A stretch of DNA of 64,000 nt. Source: an uncultured Oscillibacter sp. Lineage in GTDB: Bacteria; Bacillota; Clostridia; Oscillospirales; Oscillospiraceae. A program made the position numbers and the translations under genes. The notes under the pieces were generated by a model, which saw only the letters and a list, made by a program, of their open reading frames with translations, was not told the origin of the DNA and did no database searches. The DNA lies in NCBI GenBank assembly GCA_910579435.1, contig CAJTVF010000004.1, forward strand, positions 30,679 to 94,678, given 5' to 3'. Shown piece after piece: positions 31,665-39,884 of this stretch (positions are counted from its first letter, which is position 1; every line of letters begins with the position of its first letter).

Positions 31665-32513
31665 ATGGAAAACAGCATTTTGGTCCGGGACCTCACCAAG
31701 CGCTTCCCGGGCTTCACCCTGGACCGCGTGTCTTTTCAGGTGCCCAAGGGCCGCATAGTGGGCTTTATCGGGGAAAACGGCGCGGGGAAGAGCACCACCA
31801 TCCGCCTGATTTTAAACGATCTGAAAAAAGACGGCGGGACTGTGGAGCTTCTGGGCCAGGATCATGCCGGCCCCGCCGTGAAAAACGACCTGGGCGTGGT
31901 GTTCGACGCCTGTAATTTCCCGGAGGCCTTCACGCCTCTGGACGTGGAAAAGGTCCTCTCCGGGGTGTATTCCGTCTGGGACGGCCAGGCGTACCGAGGT
32001 TATTTGAAGCGCTTCGCCCTGCCGGAGCGGAAGCGGGTCAAAACCTTTTCCAAGGGCATGAAGATGAAGCTGTCCATTGCCGCCGCCTTGGCCCACCGGC
32101 CCCGGCTGCTGATTCTGGACGAGGCCACGGCGGGCCTGGACCCGGTGATCCGGGACGAGATTCTGGACATCCTGCTGGATTTTATCCAGGATGAGGAGCA
32201 TTCCGTGTTCTTCTCCTCCCACATTACCTCGGATATCCAGAAGATCGCCGACTATGTGGTGCTGATTCACCAGGGGAAGATCGTCTTCGAGGAGGAGAAG
32301 GACGTGCTTCTGGACCAATACGGCATCCTCCGCTGCGGCAAGGGCACGGAGGTGGAGCCGGGGGATTACATCGTCCGGCGGGAGACGGGGGTCAGCGCGG
32401 AGTATCTGGTCCGGGACCGCTCCACCGCCGGAAAGAAGTATCCCAAGGCCGTGGCGGACGCCGCGTCCCTGGAGGACATCATGCTGTTTTATATCAAGGG
32501 GGAAGCGTCATGA
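31665..32513 (+). CDS. ABC transporter ATP-binding protein (YtrB-like)
   Basis: A 282-aa ABC ATPase. The Walker A is GENGAGKST (about 37-45). The signature reads TFSKGMKMKLSIAAALAH instead of LSGGQ, which is common in this subfamily. Walker B is RLLILDEATAGLDP, and the switch histidine is in FFSSHI. A C-terminal extension of about 70 residues is typical of YtrB/EcsA-like exporters. The ATG at 31665 has GAAGGAG 7 nt upstream; an in-frame TTG at 31659 is too close to it. It partners the permease whose gene overlaps by 4 bp. The substrate is unknown. Confidence 0.93.
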   Translation: MENSILVRDLTKRFPGFTLDRVSFQVPKGRIVGFIGENGAGKSTTIRLILNDLKKDGGTVELLGQDHAGPAVKNDLGVVFDACNFPEAFTPLDVEKVLSGVYSVWDGQAYRGYLKRFALPERKRVKTFSKGMKMKLSIAAALAHRPRLLILDEATAGLDPVIRDEILDILLDFIQDEEHSVFFSSHITSDIQKIADYVVLIHQGKIVFEEEKDVLLDQYGILRCGKGTEVEPGDYIVRRETGVSAEYLVRDRSTAGKKYPKAVADAASLEDIMLFYIKGEAS

Positions 32514-33154
32514 GGGGAATCATTTACAAGGATTTGTGCCTGTTTTTCAAGGGCGTCGACAAAATCGTCCTGCTGGTGCTGGGGGGACTTTTGATTCTGT
32601 TCGCGGCCGAAAGCGGCGTTTACGCCGGGATGCTGTTCTCATTTGCCCTGGATATGATGGTGGGCCTTCTGCATCTCACGGCCCTGGAGAAGGAGGAGAA
32701 GACGGCCTGGGGGAAATACCAGCGGACCCTGCCGGTAGGCGCGGGGAAGGTGGTCGCGGGGAAATACGCCGTGGTCCTGCTGACGGTGCTGGTGAGCATA
32801 ACGGGGGCCGTGGTATCCAATTTGGCGGCTTTCGCCTTTTACCGGACCTTCCTGCCGGAGGCATTGAGATGGTCGGTTCTGGTGGCGGCGGTGACTCCGC
32901 CGGTCTGGGCGGCGTTCAATCTGCCCTTTTACTATTGGCTTGGCAGCCAGGTTGCGCAGTTTACCTGCTTTCCCCTGGCCTTCTTCTTCTTTTACGCCAT
33001 CAAAAATTTTGAGGCCGGCATGTGGGCCCTGTCCGACTTGACCTTCCTGGCGGAGAACGTTCGTTCCCTTTTGCCGTTGGCTCTGCTGGCCCTGGCGGGG
33101 GTGTTTCTGGCGTCCCTGGCAATCAGCGCGGCGGGCTGCCGCTGCAAACGGTAA
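32510..33154 (+). CDS. ABC-2 type transporter permease
   Basis: A 214-aa membrane protein with about six hydrophobic segments (near 18-32, 38-54, 85-110, 118-140, 145-165 and 188-208). It fits the ABC-2 family of small permeases encoded with YtrA/GntR regulators. A cytoplasmic loop, LEKEEKTAWGKYQRTLPV, resembles loops that contact the ATPase. It overlaps the ATPase gene by 4 bp and ends at a terminator. Confidence 0.88.
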   Translation: MRGIIYKDLCLFFKGVDKIVLLVLGGLLILFAAESGVYAGMLFSFALDMMVGLLHLTALEKEEKTAWGKYQRTLPVGAGKVVAGKYAVVLLTVLVSITGAVVSNLAAFAFYRTFLPEALRWSVLVAAVTPPVWAAFNLPFYYWLGSQVAQFTCFPLAFFFFYAIKNFEAGMWALSDLTFLAENVRSLLPLALLALAGVFLASLAISAAGCRCKR

Positions 33155-33162
33155 ATTCCTGG

Positions 33163-33189
33163 GGCGGAGGCTGAATGCCTCCGCCTTTT
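33163..33189 (+). terminator. Terminator of GntR-ABC operon
   Basis: GGCGGAGGC (33163-33171) pairs with GCCTCCGCC (33177-33185), followed by TTTT. Confidence 0.88.
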
Positions 33190-33211
33190 CCCATTCCCGG
33201 AAAGATTTCCC

Positions 33212-33240
33212 TTGCGCCTTTGGCCCATCCCGGTTATAAT
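33212..33240 (+). promoter_or_regulatory. Promoter of der-plsY-gpsA operon
   Basis: TTGCGC (33212-33217), 17 bp and TATAAT (33235-33240). Confidence 0.78.
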
Positions 33241-33303
33241 GAAACTGGATTTATATGTTTCAAAAAAACAAGGCGGCGCGCGCCGCCGGGAGGGAGCCCC
33301 CTT

Positions 33304-34632
33304 ATGCCAAAGCCTATCATCGCCATCGTGGGCCGCCCCAACGTGGGCAAGTCCATGCTGTTCAATAAAATCATCGGGAAACGCCTGTCCATCGTGGAGG
33401 ACACCCCCGGCGTCACCCGGGACCGCATCTACGGGGAGTCCGACTGGTGCGGCCGGGCCTTCACCCTGGTGGACACCGGCGGCATCGAGCCCCGGACGGA
33501 CAGCCAGATTCTGGAGTTCATGCGGGACCAGGCCCAGACCGCCATTGAGACCGCCGCGGTGATTGTCTTTTTGACGGACATCCGGACGGGCCTCACCGCC
33601 TCGGACCAGGAGGTGGCCGCCATGCTGCTGCGCAGCGGGAAGCCCATTGTGCTGGCGGTGAACAAGATGGACTCCACCGGGGCCCCGGACCCGGATTTCT
33701 ACGAGTTCTACAATCTCGGCCTGGGGGACCCCATCGCCGTCTCCGCCATCCACGGACACGGAACCGGGGACCTGCTGGACGCCTGCCTCCAGTACTTCCC
33801 GCCGGAGGACGGGGAGGAAGAGGAGGACGACGCCATCAAGGTGGCGGTTATCGGAAAGCCCAACGCGGGAAAGTCCTCCCTGGTGAACAAAATCCTGGGG
33901 GAGGAGCGGGTGATTGTCTCCGACATGGCGGGCACCACCCGGGACGCCATCGACTCCCGGTTTGAAAACGACAAGGGCAAATTCGTCTTCATCGACACGG
34001 CGGGCCTCCGGCGCAAGAGCAAGGTGGAGGAGGCCATTGAAAAGTACAGCGTCCTCCGGGCCACTATGGCCATCGAGCGCTCGGACGTGTGCCTGATTCT
34101 GATTGACGCCACGGAGGGAGTCACGGAGCAGGACACGAAGGTGGCGGGCCTGGCCCACGAGGCGGGAAAGGCCAGCATCATCGTGGTGAACAAGTGGGAC
34201 CTGGTGGAAAAGGACGGCAAGACCATGGACCGCATGCGCAAGGAGGTCCAGGAGGGTCTGAGCTTCATGGCCTACGCCCCCATCCTCTTCATCTCCGCCA
34301 AGACGGGCCAGCGGGTGGACCGGCTCTTTGAGCTCATCGACTACGTCAGCAACCAGGCGGCCACCCGCATCACCACCGGCATGCTGAACGACGTGCTGGC
34401 GGACGCCCAGACCCGGGTCCAGCCCCCCACGGACAAGGGCCGGCGGCTGAAAATCTACTATATGACCCAGGTGGGCGTGAAACCGCCCCACTACGTCATC
34501 TTCTGCAACGACACCCGGCTGTTCCACTTTTCCTATCAGCGGTATCTGGAGAACTGCATCCGCAATACCTTCGGCCTGGAGGGAACGCCCATCCGCATTT
34601 CCATCCGGCAGAGGGGCGACAAGGAGGTTTGA
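33304..34632 (+). CDS. der: Ribosome biogenesis GTPase Der (EngA)
   Basis: A 442-aa protein with two tandem GTPase domains and a C-terminal KH-like domain. G1 is seen twice, GRPNVGKS (about 9-16) and GKPNAGKS (about 184-191). The G3 motifs are DTGGIE and DTAGLR, and the G4 motifs NKMD and NKWD. It is essential for 50S subunit assembly. The ATG at 33304 follows GGGAGGG. First gene of a der-plsY-gpsA operon, a common Firmicute order. Confidence 0.98.
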   Translation: MPKPIIAIVGRPNVGKSMLFNKIIGKRLSIVEDTPGVTRDRIYGESDWCGRAFTLVDTGGIEPRTDSQILEFMRDQAQTAIETAAVIVFLTDIRTGLTASDQEVAAMLLRSGKPIVLAVNKMDSTGAPDPDFYEFYNLGLGDPIAVSAIHGHGTGDLLDACLQYFPPEDGEEEEDDAIKVAVIGKPNAGKSSLVNKILGEERVIVSDMAGTTRDAIDSRFENDKGKFVFIDTAGLRRKSKVEEAIEKYSVLRATMAIERSDVCLILIDATEGVTEQDTKVAGLAHEAGKASIIVVNKWDLVEKDGKTMDRMRKEVQEGLSFMAYAPILFISAKTGQRVDRLFELIDYVSNQAATRITTGMLNDVLADAQTRVQPPTDKGRRLKIYYMTQVGVKPPHYVIFCNDTRLFHFSYQRYLENCIRNTFGLEGTPIRISIRQRGDKEV

Positions 34633-34634
34633 GT

Positions 34635-35273
34635 ATGGAGAACCTGTGGCTGGCGATGCTCCTAATCTATGGCGGAACGGCCGTAGTGTCCTATTTTCTG
34701 GGCTGCTTCAACGGCGCGGTGATTGTGTCCAAGTATATCCTCCGGGATGACATCCGGAACCACGGCAGCAGAAACGCAGGCTTGACGAATTTTCACCGGA
34801 CCTTTGGCGGCGGGCTGACCTTTGTGGTGATTCTCTGCGACGTGCTGAAAGCGGTGATTGCCGTGCTGCTGACCAGCACCGTGTTCGGCGGGGCCGTGAC
34901 GGCCAAATACTGGGCGGGCCTGTTCTGCCTCCTGGGCCACATGTTCCCCTGTATGTTCCGCTTCAAGGGCGGCAAGGGCATCCTCTCCGGCGGCGCCATC
35001 GCCCTCATGATTGACTGGCGCATCGCCCTGGTGGTCTGGGGGGGCTTCCTGATCCTGACGGCTCTGACCCGGTATGTGTCCCTGGGCTCCCTGTGGGCCG
35101 GGGCCAGCTTCCCCTTTATCAGCTGGTACTGCTATCCGGAGGTTCGAATCGTAGTGCTGGCCTTCCTCCTGGGGGGGCTGGTGGTCTGGCAGCACCGGGG
35201 CAACGCCCAGCGGCTGCTTCACGGCACGGAACGAAAGCTCTCGTTCCACAAGAAGAAGGAGGGCGGAGCATGA
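34635..35273 (+). CDS. plsY: Glycerol-3-phosphate acyltransferase PlsY
   Basis: A 212-aa polytopic membrane enzyme that transfers acyl from acyl-phosphate to glycerol-3-phosphate, the first step of phospholipid synthesis. Motifs are GSRNAGLTN (about 46-54; usually GSxNxGATN) and RFKGGKGILSGG. The ATG at 34635 has AAGGAGG with 7-nt spacing; the TTG at 34629 overlaps the ribosome binding site region. It overlaps gpsA by 4 bp, so the enzyme making its substrate is co-translated. Confidence 0.94.
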   Translation: MENLWLAMLLIYGGTAVVSYFLGCFNGAVIVSKYILRDDIRNHGSRNAGLTNFHRTFGGGLTFVVILCDVLKAVIAVLLTSTVFGGAVTAKYWAGLFCLLGHMFPCMFRFKGGKGILSGGAIALMIDWRIALVVWGGFLILTALTRYVSLGSLWAGASFPFISWYCYPEVRIVVLAFLLGGLVVWQHRGNAQRLLHGTERKLSFHKKKEGGA

Positions 35274-36277
35274 AAGCGGTGGTACTGGGCAGCGGCGGCT
35301 GGGGCACGGCCCTGGCGCTGGTGCTGTGCGGCAACGGACACGACGTGACCCTCTGGTCCCGGACCCCCGCCAAGGCGGAGGAGATGGCCCGGACCCGGGA
35401 AAATCCACTTTTAAAGGGCATTCCCCTGCCGGAGGCGCTGAAGATCACCGGGGACCTGAGCTGCCTGGAGGGAGCGGAGCTGGTGGTCAGCGCGCCGCCG
35501 TCCTTCGCCGTCCGGGAGACGGGGAAGAACATCGCCCCCTATCTCCGGCCCGGGATGGTTCTGGTGACCGTCTCCAAGGGCATCGAGCGGGACACGAATC
35601 TCCGCATGAGCCAGGTTTTACGGGAGGCCACCGGGGACGTGTGCCGGGGAATCGTGGCCCTTTCCGGCCCCTCCCACGCGGAGGAGGTGGGCCTCCGGCT
35701 GCCCACGGCCTGCGTGGCCGCCTGCCCGGAGCTGGAGGAGGCCCGCTTCGTCCAGGAGGCCTTCATGAGCGACTGCTTCCGGGTCTACACCAGCTATGAT
35801 ATTGTGGGTGTGGAGCTGGCGGCGGCGCTGAAAAACGTCATCGCCCTCAGCTGCGGCATCTGCGCGGGCCTGGGCTTCCAGGACAACACAAAGGCCCTGC
35901 TGATGACCCGGGCCATGGCGGAGATCACCCGGCTGGGAGAGCACTTGGGCGGCGTCCGGCGGACCTTCGGCGGCCTTGCGGGCATGGGGGACCTGATCGT
36001 CACCTGCACCTCCATGCACTCCCGGAACAACCGGGCGGGCATCCTCATAGGCCAGGGCAAATCTGTCCAGGAGGCTATGAAGGAGGTCGGAGCGGTGGTG
36101 GAGGGCTACTACGCCGCCGAGAGCGTCCACCAGCTGGCGGCCCGGGAGGGCGTGGAAATGCCCATCTGCCGGTGCGCCTATGAGGTGCTGTATGAGGGCC
36201 GGCAGGCCCGGGACGTGGTCCCGGAGCTGATGGGCCGCCCGGGAAAGGACGAGCTTTTGGGAACCGCCTGGCTGTGA
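35270..36277 (+). CDS. gpsA: Glycerol-3-phosphate dehydrogenase [NAD(P)+]
   Basis: A 335-aa cytosolic enzyme that reduces DHAP to sn-glycerol-3-phosphate for lipid synthesis. The Rossmann loop is LGSGGWGTALA (about 6-16). The conserved TVSKGIE and ALSGPSHAEEV segments, the catalytic lysine in LAAALKNVIAL and the GLAGMGDLIVTC motif are all present. The ATG overlaps the plsY stop. Last gene of the operon, followed by a terminator. Confidence 0.98.
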   Translation: MKAVVLGSGGWGTALALVLCGNGHDVTLWSRTPAKAEEMARTRENPLLKGIPLPEALKITGDLSCLEGAELVVSAPPSFAVRETGKNIAPYLRPGMVLVTVSKGIERDTNLRMSQVLREATGDVCRGIVALSGPSHAEEVGLRLPTACVAACPELEEARFVQEAFMSDCFRVYTSYDIVGVELAAALKNVIALSCGICAGLGFQDNTKALLMTRAMAEITRLGEHLGGVRRTFGGLAGMGDLIVTCTSMHSRNNRAGILIGQGKSVQEAMKEVGAVVEGYYAAESVHQLAAREGVEMPICRCAYEVLYEGRQARDVVPELMGRPGKDELLGTAWL

Positions 36278-36300
36278 GAAGCAGCGAAGCAGAACACGCT

Positions 36301-36330
36301 GGAGGACCTGCGGAGGCAGGTCCTCCTTTT
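36301..36330 (+). terminator. Terminator after gpsA
   Basis: GGAGGACCTGC (36301-36311) pairs with GCAGGTCCTCC (36316-36326), followed by TTTT. Confidence 0.92.
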
Positions 36331-36368
36331 ATGCTCCAAATTTTTTGTAATAAAAACAAAAAATTTGT

Positions 36369-36398
36369 TTGACAAAGGTCGACCTTTGTGCATATAAT
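36369..36398 (+). promoter_or_regulatory. Xanthine permease promoter with 18-bp palindromic operator
   Basis: TTGACA (36369-36374), 18 bp and TATAAT (36393-36398). The spacer contains the perfect palindrome ACAAAGGTCGACCTTTGT (36372-36389), which would block polymerase when bound. The AAAGGTC(A/G)ACCTTT core also lies at the promoter of the fused xanthine dehydrogenase (18482-18497). Confidence 0.9.
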
Positions 36399-36456
36399 AG
36401 AAGTCAAGGACCCGGCGGCGCGGCCGGGCATGATGAGGAGAAAGGAAGCGACTTCT

Positions 36457-37809
36457 ATGAACCAGACACGGCAAGCCCCGGAATCCAGCATCCACAACAT
36501 TTATCAATTGGACGGGAGGGTGCCCCTTGGAAAGGCCATCCCCTTCGGCCTCCAGCACATCCTGGCGATGTTCGTCTCCAACCTGGCCCCCATTACCCTC
36601 ATCGCCGCTTCCGCCCAGCCGGCCCTCAGCCAGGCCGAGGTGGCGGTCCTGCTGCAAAACGCCATGTTCGTGGCTGGCATCGCGACCTTGATTCAGTTGT
36701 ATCCAATTTGGAAAATCGGGTCCCGGCTGCCGGTGGTCATGGGGGTCAGCTTTACCTTCGTGGCGGTGCTCAGCTCCATCGCCGCCAACTACGGCTATCC
36801 TTCCCTCGTCGGGGCGGTCATCGTAGGCGGCCTGCTGGAGGGCACCCTGGGCCTTCTGGCCAAGTACTGGCGGAAGATTATCACGCCCATCGTGGCCGCT
36901 TCCGTGGTGACGGCCATCGGCTTCTCCCTCTTCACTGTGGGTACCCGGTCCTTCGGCGGCGGCTATGCCGAGGATTTCGGCTCCGCCCAGAACCTGCTGC
37001 TGGGCGTCATCACCCTGGCGGCATGCCTCCTGTGGAACACCCTGTCCAAGGGCTACCTGAAACAGCTCAGCGTCCTGGCGGGCCTGGTGGTGGGTTACAT
37101 CGCCGCCATTTTCATGGGCAAGGTGGACCTGGGGACGCTGATGTCCGGCGGGCTCATCGCCCTGCCCCGTTTCCTGCCTTACATGCCGGAGTTCCACCCC
37201 GGCGCCGTGGCCTCCGCCTGCATCATCTTCCTGGTTTCTGCGGCGGAAACCATCGGGGATACCTCCGCCCTGGTCTCCGGCGGCCTGGACCGGGAGATCA
37301 CCAGTGATGAGATTTCCGGCTCCCTGGCCTGCGACGGCTACGCGTCCACCATCGCCGCCCTGTTCGGCTGTCCGCCGGTGACCTCCTTCTCCCAGAACGT
37401 GGGCCTGGTGGCCATGACCAAGGTGGTGAACCGCTTTACCATCATGACCGGCGCGGTATGCATGCTGCTGGCGGGCCTGCTGCCGCCGGTGGGCAATTTC
37501 TTCGCCTCCCTGCCGGAGTCCGTGCTGGGCGGGTGCACCATCATGATGTTCGGCTCCATCGTCATTTCGGGCATGCAGATGATCGCCAACTGCGGCTTCT
37601 CCCAGCGGAACGTGACTATCGCGTCGCTGTCCCTGGCCATCGGCATCGGCTTCACCGCGACCAGCGAGGCGGATATCTGGAACATTTTCCCGGAGACCAT
37701 CCAGTCCGTGTTTTCCTCCAACGTGGTGGCCGTGGTCTTCGTGGTGTCCATCATCCTGAGCCTGGTCCTGCCCAAGGACAAGGACATCAAGAAGGTTGGA
37801 ACAGATTGA
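36457..37809 (+). CDS. Xanthine/uracil permease (NCS2/NAT family)
   Basis: A 450-aa membrane transporter of the nucleobase-cation symporter-2 family, with about 14 hydrophobic segments. The QHILAMFVSNLAPI segment near the start and the SAAETIGDTSALVSGGLDRE motif (about 255-274) carry the substrate-binding Glu and Gly residues. The NAT signature region near 305-315 reads FSQNVGLVAMTKVV. The SQNVGL form is more typical of xanthine or uric acid carriers than of uracil carriers. The ATG at 36457 has AAAGGA 10 nt upstream; earlier in-frame starts lie in or near the promoter. The shared operator ties it to the XDH gene. Confidence 0.9.
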   Translation: MNQTRQAPESSIHNIYQLDGRVPLGKAIPFGLQHILAMFVSNLAPITLIAASAQPALSQAEVAVLLQNAMFVAGIATLIQLYPIWKIGSRLPVVMGVSFTFVAVLSSIAANYGYPSLVGAVIVGGLLEGTLGLLAKYWRKIITPIVAASVVTAIGFSLFTVGTRSFGGGYAEDFGSAQNLLLGVITLAACLLWNTLSKGYLKQLSVLAGLVVGYIAAIFMGKVDLGTLMSGGLIALPRFLPYMPEFHPGAVASACIIFLVSAAETIGDTSALVSGGLDREITSDEISGSLACDGYASTIAALFGCPPVTSFSQNVGLVAMTKVVNRFTIMTGAVCMLLAGLLPPVGNFFASLPESVLGGCTIMMFGSIVISGMQMIANCGFSQRNVTIASLSLAIGIGFTATSEADIWNIFPETIQSVFSSNVVAVVFVVSIILSLVLPKDKDIKKVGTD

Positions 37810-37825
37810 GTACATCGCCTTCCGC

Positions 37826-37863
37826 AAAAAAAGTTCCCCTCCTCTCGGAGGGGAACTTTTTTT
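37826..37863. terminator. Bidirectional terminator between permease and ridA
   Basis: GTTCCCCTCC (37833-37842) pairs with GGAGGGGAAC (37847-37856), flanked by seven A before and seven T after. It ends both convergent transcripts. Confidence 0.95.
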
Positions 37864-37874
37864 GCGGTGGAAAC

Positions 37875-38243
37875 TTACTTCGCGGCAATGGCCTCGATCT
37901 CGCAGAGGACGCCCTTGGGCAGGTCCTTCACGGCCACGCAGGAGCGGGCGGGCTTAGAGGTGAAATACTTGGCATAGACCTCGTTGAAGGCGGCGAAATC
38001 GCCCATGTCGGCCAGGAAGCAGGTGGTCTTGAACACCTTGTCGAAGCCGGCGCCGGCGGCCTCCAGGATGGCACCCACGTTCTTGCAGCTCTGCTCCGCC
38101 TGGGCGGCGATGCCGGCGGGCACCTCGCCGGTGGCGGGGTCCACGGGGATCTGGCCGGAGGTATAGACAAAACCGTTCACTTCAAAACCCTGGGAATAGG
38201 GACCGATGGCGCCGGGGGCGTTCTTGGTTTCCAGAACTTTCAT
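37875..38243 (-). CDS. ridA: RidA family reactive imine deaminase
   Basis: A 122-aa RidA (YjgF/YER057c/UK114) protein, which hydrolyses reactive enamine/imine intermediates from PLP enzymes. The conserved GPYSQG (about 14-19), TSGQIPVDPATG and the active-site arginine in KPARSCVAVKDLP are present. The length is typical of the trimeric enzyme. It is monocistronic, convergent with the xanthine permease. RidA proteins also occur in purine or pyrimidine catabolic loci, but nothing here proves that link. Confidence 0.95.
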   Translation of the reverse strand: MKVLETKNAPGAIGPYSQGFEVNGFVYTSGQIPVDPATGEVPAGIAAQAEQSCKNVGAILEAAGAGFDKVFKTTCFLADMGDFAAFNEVYAKYFTSKPARSCVAVKDLPKGVLCEIEAIAAK

Positions 38244-38345
38244 GTTGACAGTCTCCTTTTTGTATTTGATACTTCTACTTTAATACAAAGAATGGAGAAA
38301 AGCAAGGGGAGGCGTGAGAAAATTTTTGAAAAGTGAAAAACTTTT

Positions 38346-39689
38346 CTAGGACGGGAGGCGGACGCTGGTACTCACCATGCCGGAGAACGGCAGGATGTAC
38401 GCCTGGTCCTCCTCCGGGAACTCTGACAAGGCGGCTTCAAAGGCGGGAGAGTCCGCCTCGGCCTGGGTGGCAAGAATCCCGCTCAACGGCGTCTGGAAAT
38501 CCGCCCGCGCGTCCCTGGTTGCCAGGAAGAAGGACATGACCGCCCGGTCCCGGTCCTGCTGGTTCTCCCCCACGGCGGCCTTTGCCACAGCGTCCATCAG
38601 GGGATTGAACCAGTCGGAGCCGTACATAAACCGGCCCAGAACACCCCAGTTGTCCGCCGTGGCCTCGCCCACGCAGTTTAGAAGGTCCATATCCTCCATG
38701 TCCTCCGGCCGGAATTCCAGGTCCAGCACCAGCTGCTGGAGGCGCTGGTTCCGCTCCATGTAGCCCTGGTCCACCTCCGGGACCCGCTCAAAGCTGCCCT
38801 CGGCGGTCTCGTGGCCGAAGTAGTCTTTCACAAAGGCCTCCGCCGCCCCAACGGGGGTCAGCAGCTCGGGATGCTCCCCGGCGTCGCACGCCGCCTGGAG
38901 GTCCGCGTAATGCTCGGCGGCGGGCTTGCCGCTGTCGGGGAAGTAGAGGTACTGAGTGCCCCGCTCGTCCAGCCACTGCTCTACGGCCCACAGGCCCCCC
39001 TCGCCCTGCCGGGCGGGCTGGCGGAGGAGGAGCTGATTGTAGATGCGGGTATCGCCGTCCTTTAGGAAATAGGGGTAGTATTTTAGGACCACATGGCCCC
39101 CGCTTTCGTCCAGCCGGCCCAGGAAGTCTTGAACGGAGAAGGACTGGAGGTTGTTTCGGGTGAGGAAGTCCTCCCGGACCTGGGGGCCCAGCTTGCAGAG
39201 CTTCTCCCACACAGGCCAGTCCGGGTGGTCCGGGACGCTTTCGGCATCCGGGCGGTAGAACTGCACGTCGGTGGGGTAGGTGTAGGCGTAGTACCGCTCC
39301 CCGTCGGCGGCGAAGACCTCGATGCCGGAGCCGTCGGAGCTGATGTGCTGCTCAAAGGCCGCCTGGTCCATCGCCAGAAAGCCGAAGAGGAAGCCCCCCT
39401 CGCCGCCGAAGTCCTCCATGGCCGCCTCGTAGGAGGCTTTTTCGTAAACGGAGATCAGGGGCTTCCAGCTCTCCTCAGCGTCGGGGAAGTCCGTATCTAC
39501 CCGCAGGAGGTCCAGGTGTTCGGTGGGCAGGGCCACGCTCAGCCCGCCGCAGTCATAGACGGTCATATCCTCGCCGCCGTCCGGGGGAAGCGGGTCCCGC
39601 CCGGCGTCCGGCGCCTCCGCCCCGCCGCCGCAGGCGGTGAGCGTGAGCAGACAGGCCAGCGCCAGGGTGAAGACTTCTAATCGGCGCAT
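38346..39689 (-). CDS. Hypothetical lipoprotein
   Basis: A 447-aa protein with a lipoprotein signal peptide: a basic start, a hydrophobic core (about 5-17) and the lipobox LTLTAC with Cys at about residue 20, then a Gly/Pro-rich linker. The mature part (about 45-445) is acidic and shows no recognisable domain. It should be anchored to the outer face of the membrane. The start ATG follows AAAGGAG. It is divergent from polA and ends beside the ridA promoter region. Confidence 0.82.
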   Translation of the reverse strand: MRRLEVFTLALACLLTLTACGGGAEAPDAGRDPLPPDGGEDMTVYDCGGLSVALPTEHLDLLRVDTDFPDAEESWKPLISVYEKASYEAAMEDFGGEGGFLFGFLAMDQAAFEQHISSDGSGIEVFAADGERYYAYTYPTDVQFYRPDAESVPDHPDWPVWEKLCKLGPQVREDFLTRNNLQSFSVQDFLGRLDESGGHVVLKYYPYFLKDGDTRIYNQLLLRQPARQGEGGLWAVEQWLDERGTQYLYFPDSGKPAAEHYADLQAACDAGEHPELLTPVGAAEAFVKDYFGHETAEGSFERVPEVDQGYMERNQRLQQLVLDLEFRPEDMEDMDLLNCVGEATADNWGVLGRFMYGSDWFNPLMDAVAKAAVGENQQDRDRAVMSFFLATRDARADFQTPLSGILATQAEADSPAFEAALSEFPEEDQAYILPFSGMVSTSVRLPS

Positions 39690-39813
39690 GGACAGAACTC
39701 CTTTCCTTGTATCAAATACTTATTATAAAGTATAACAGCTTCCCTTCGGGAAGAAGTTACAAAAGAAAAACAAAAAGCGACAAACCGGAAACGAAAAACA
39801 GGAGCTTCCGCTG

Positions 39814-39842
39814 TTGTGAATCCGGTTTAGACGTGGTATAAT
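39814..39842 (+). promoter_or_regulatory. polA promoter
   Basis: TTGTGA (39814-39819), 17 bp and TATAAT (39837-39842). Upstream in the same gap a CTTCCC/GGGAAG hairpin lies near 39743-39757, on the lipoprotein gene side. Confidence 0.75.
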
Positions 39843-39884
39843 CATCCAGACTGTAATTTTTCCTTTTGACAGGAGGTTTCCCCT

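Noticed and set aside
36399..36456. Purine riboswitch in the xanthine permease leader
   Set aside because: The leader is only about 55 nt and lacks the three-way junction and conserved loops. Control is better explained by the palindrome in the promoter.
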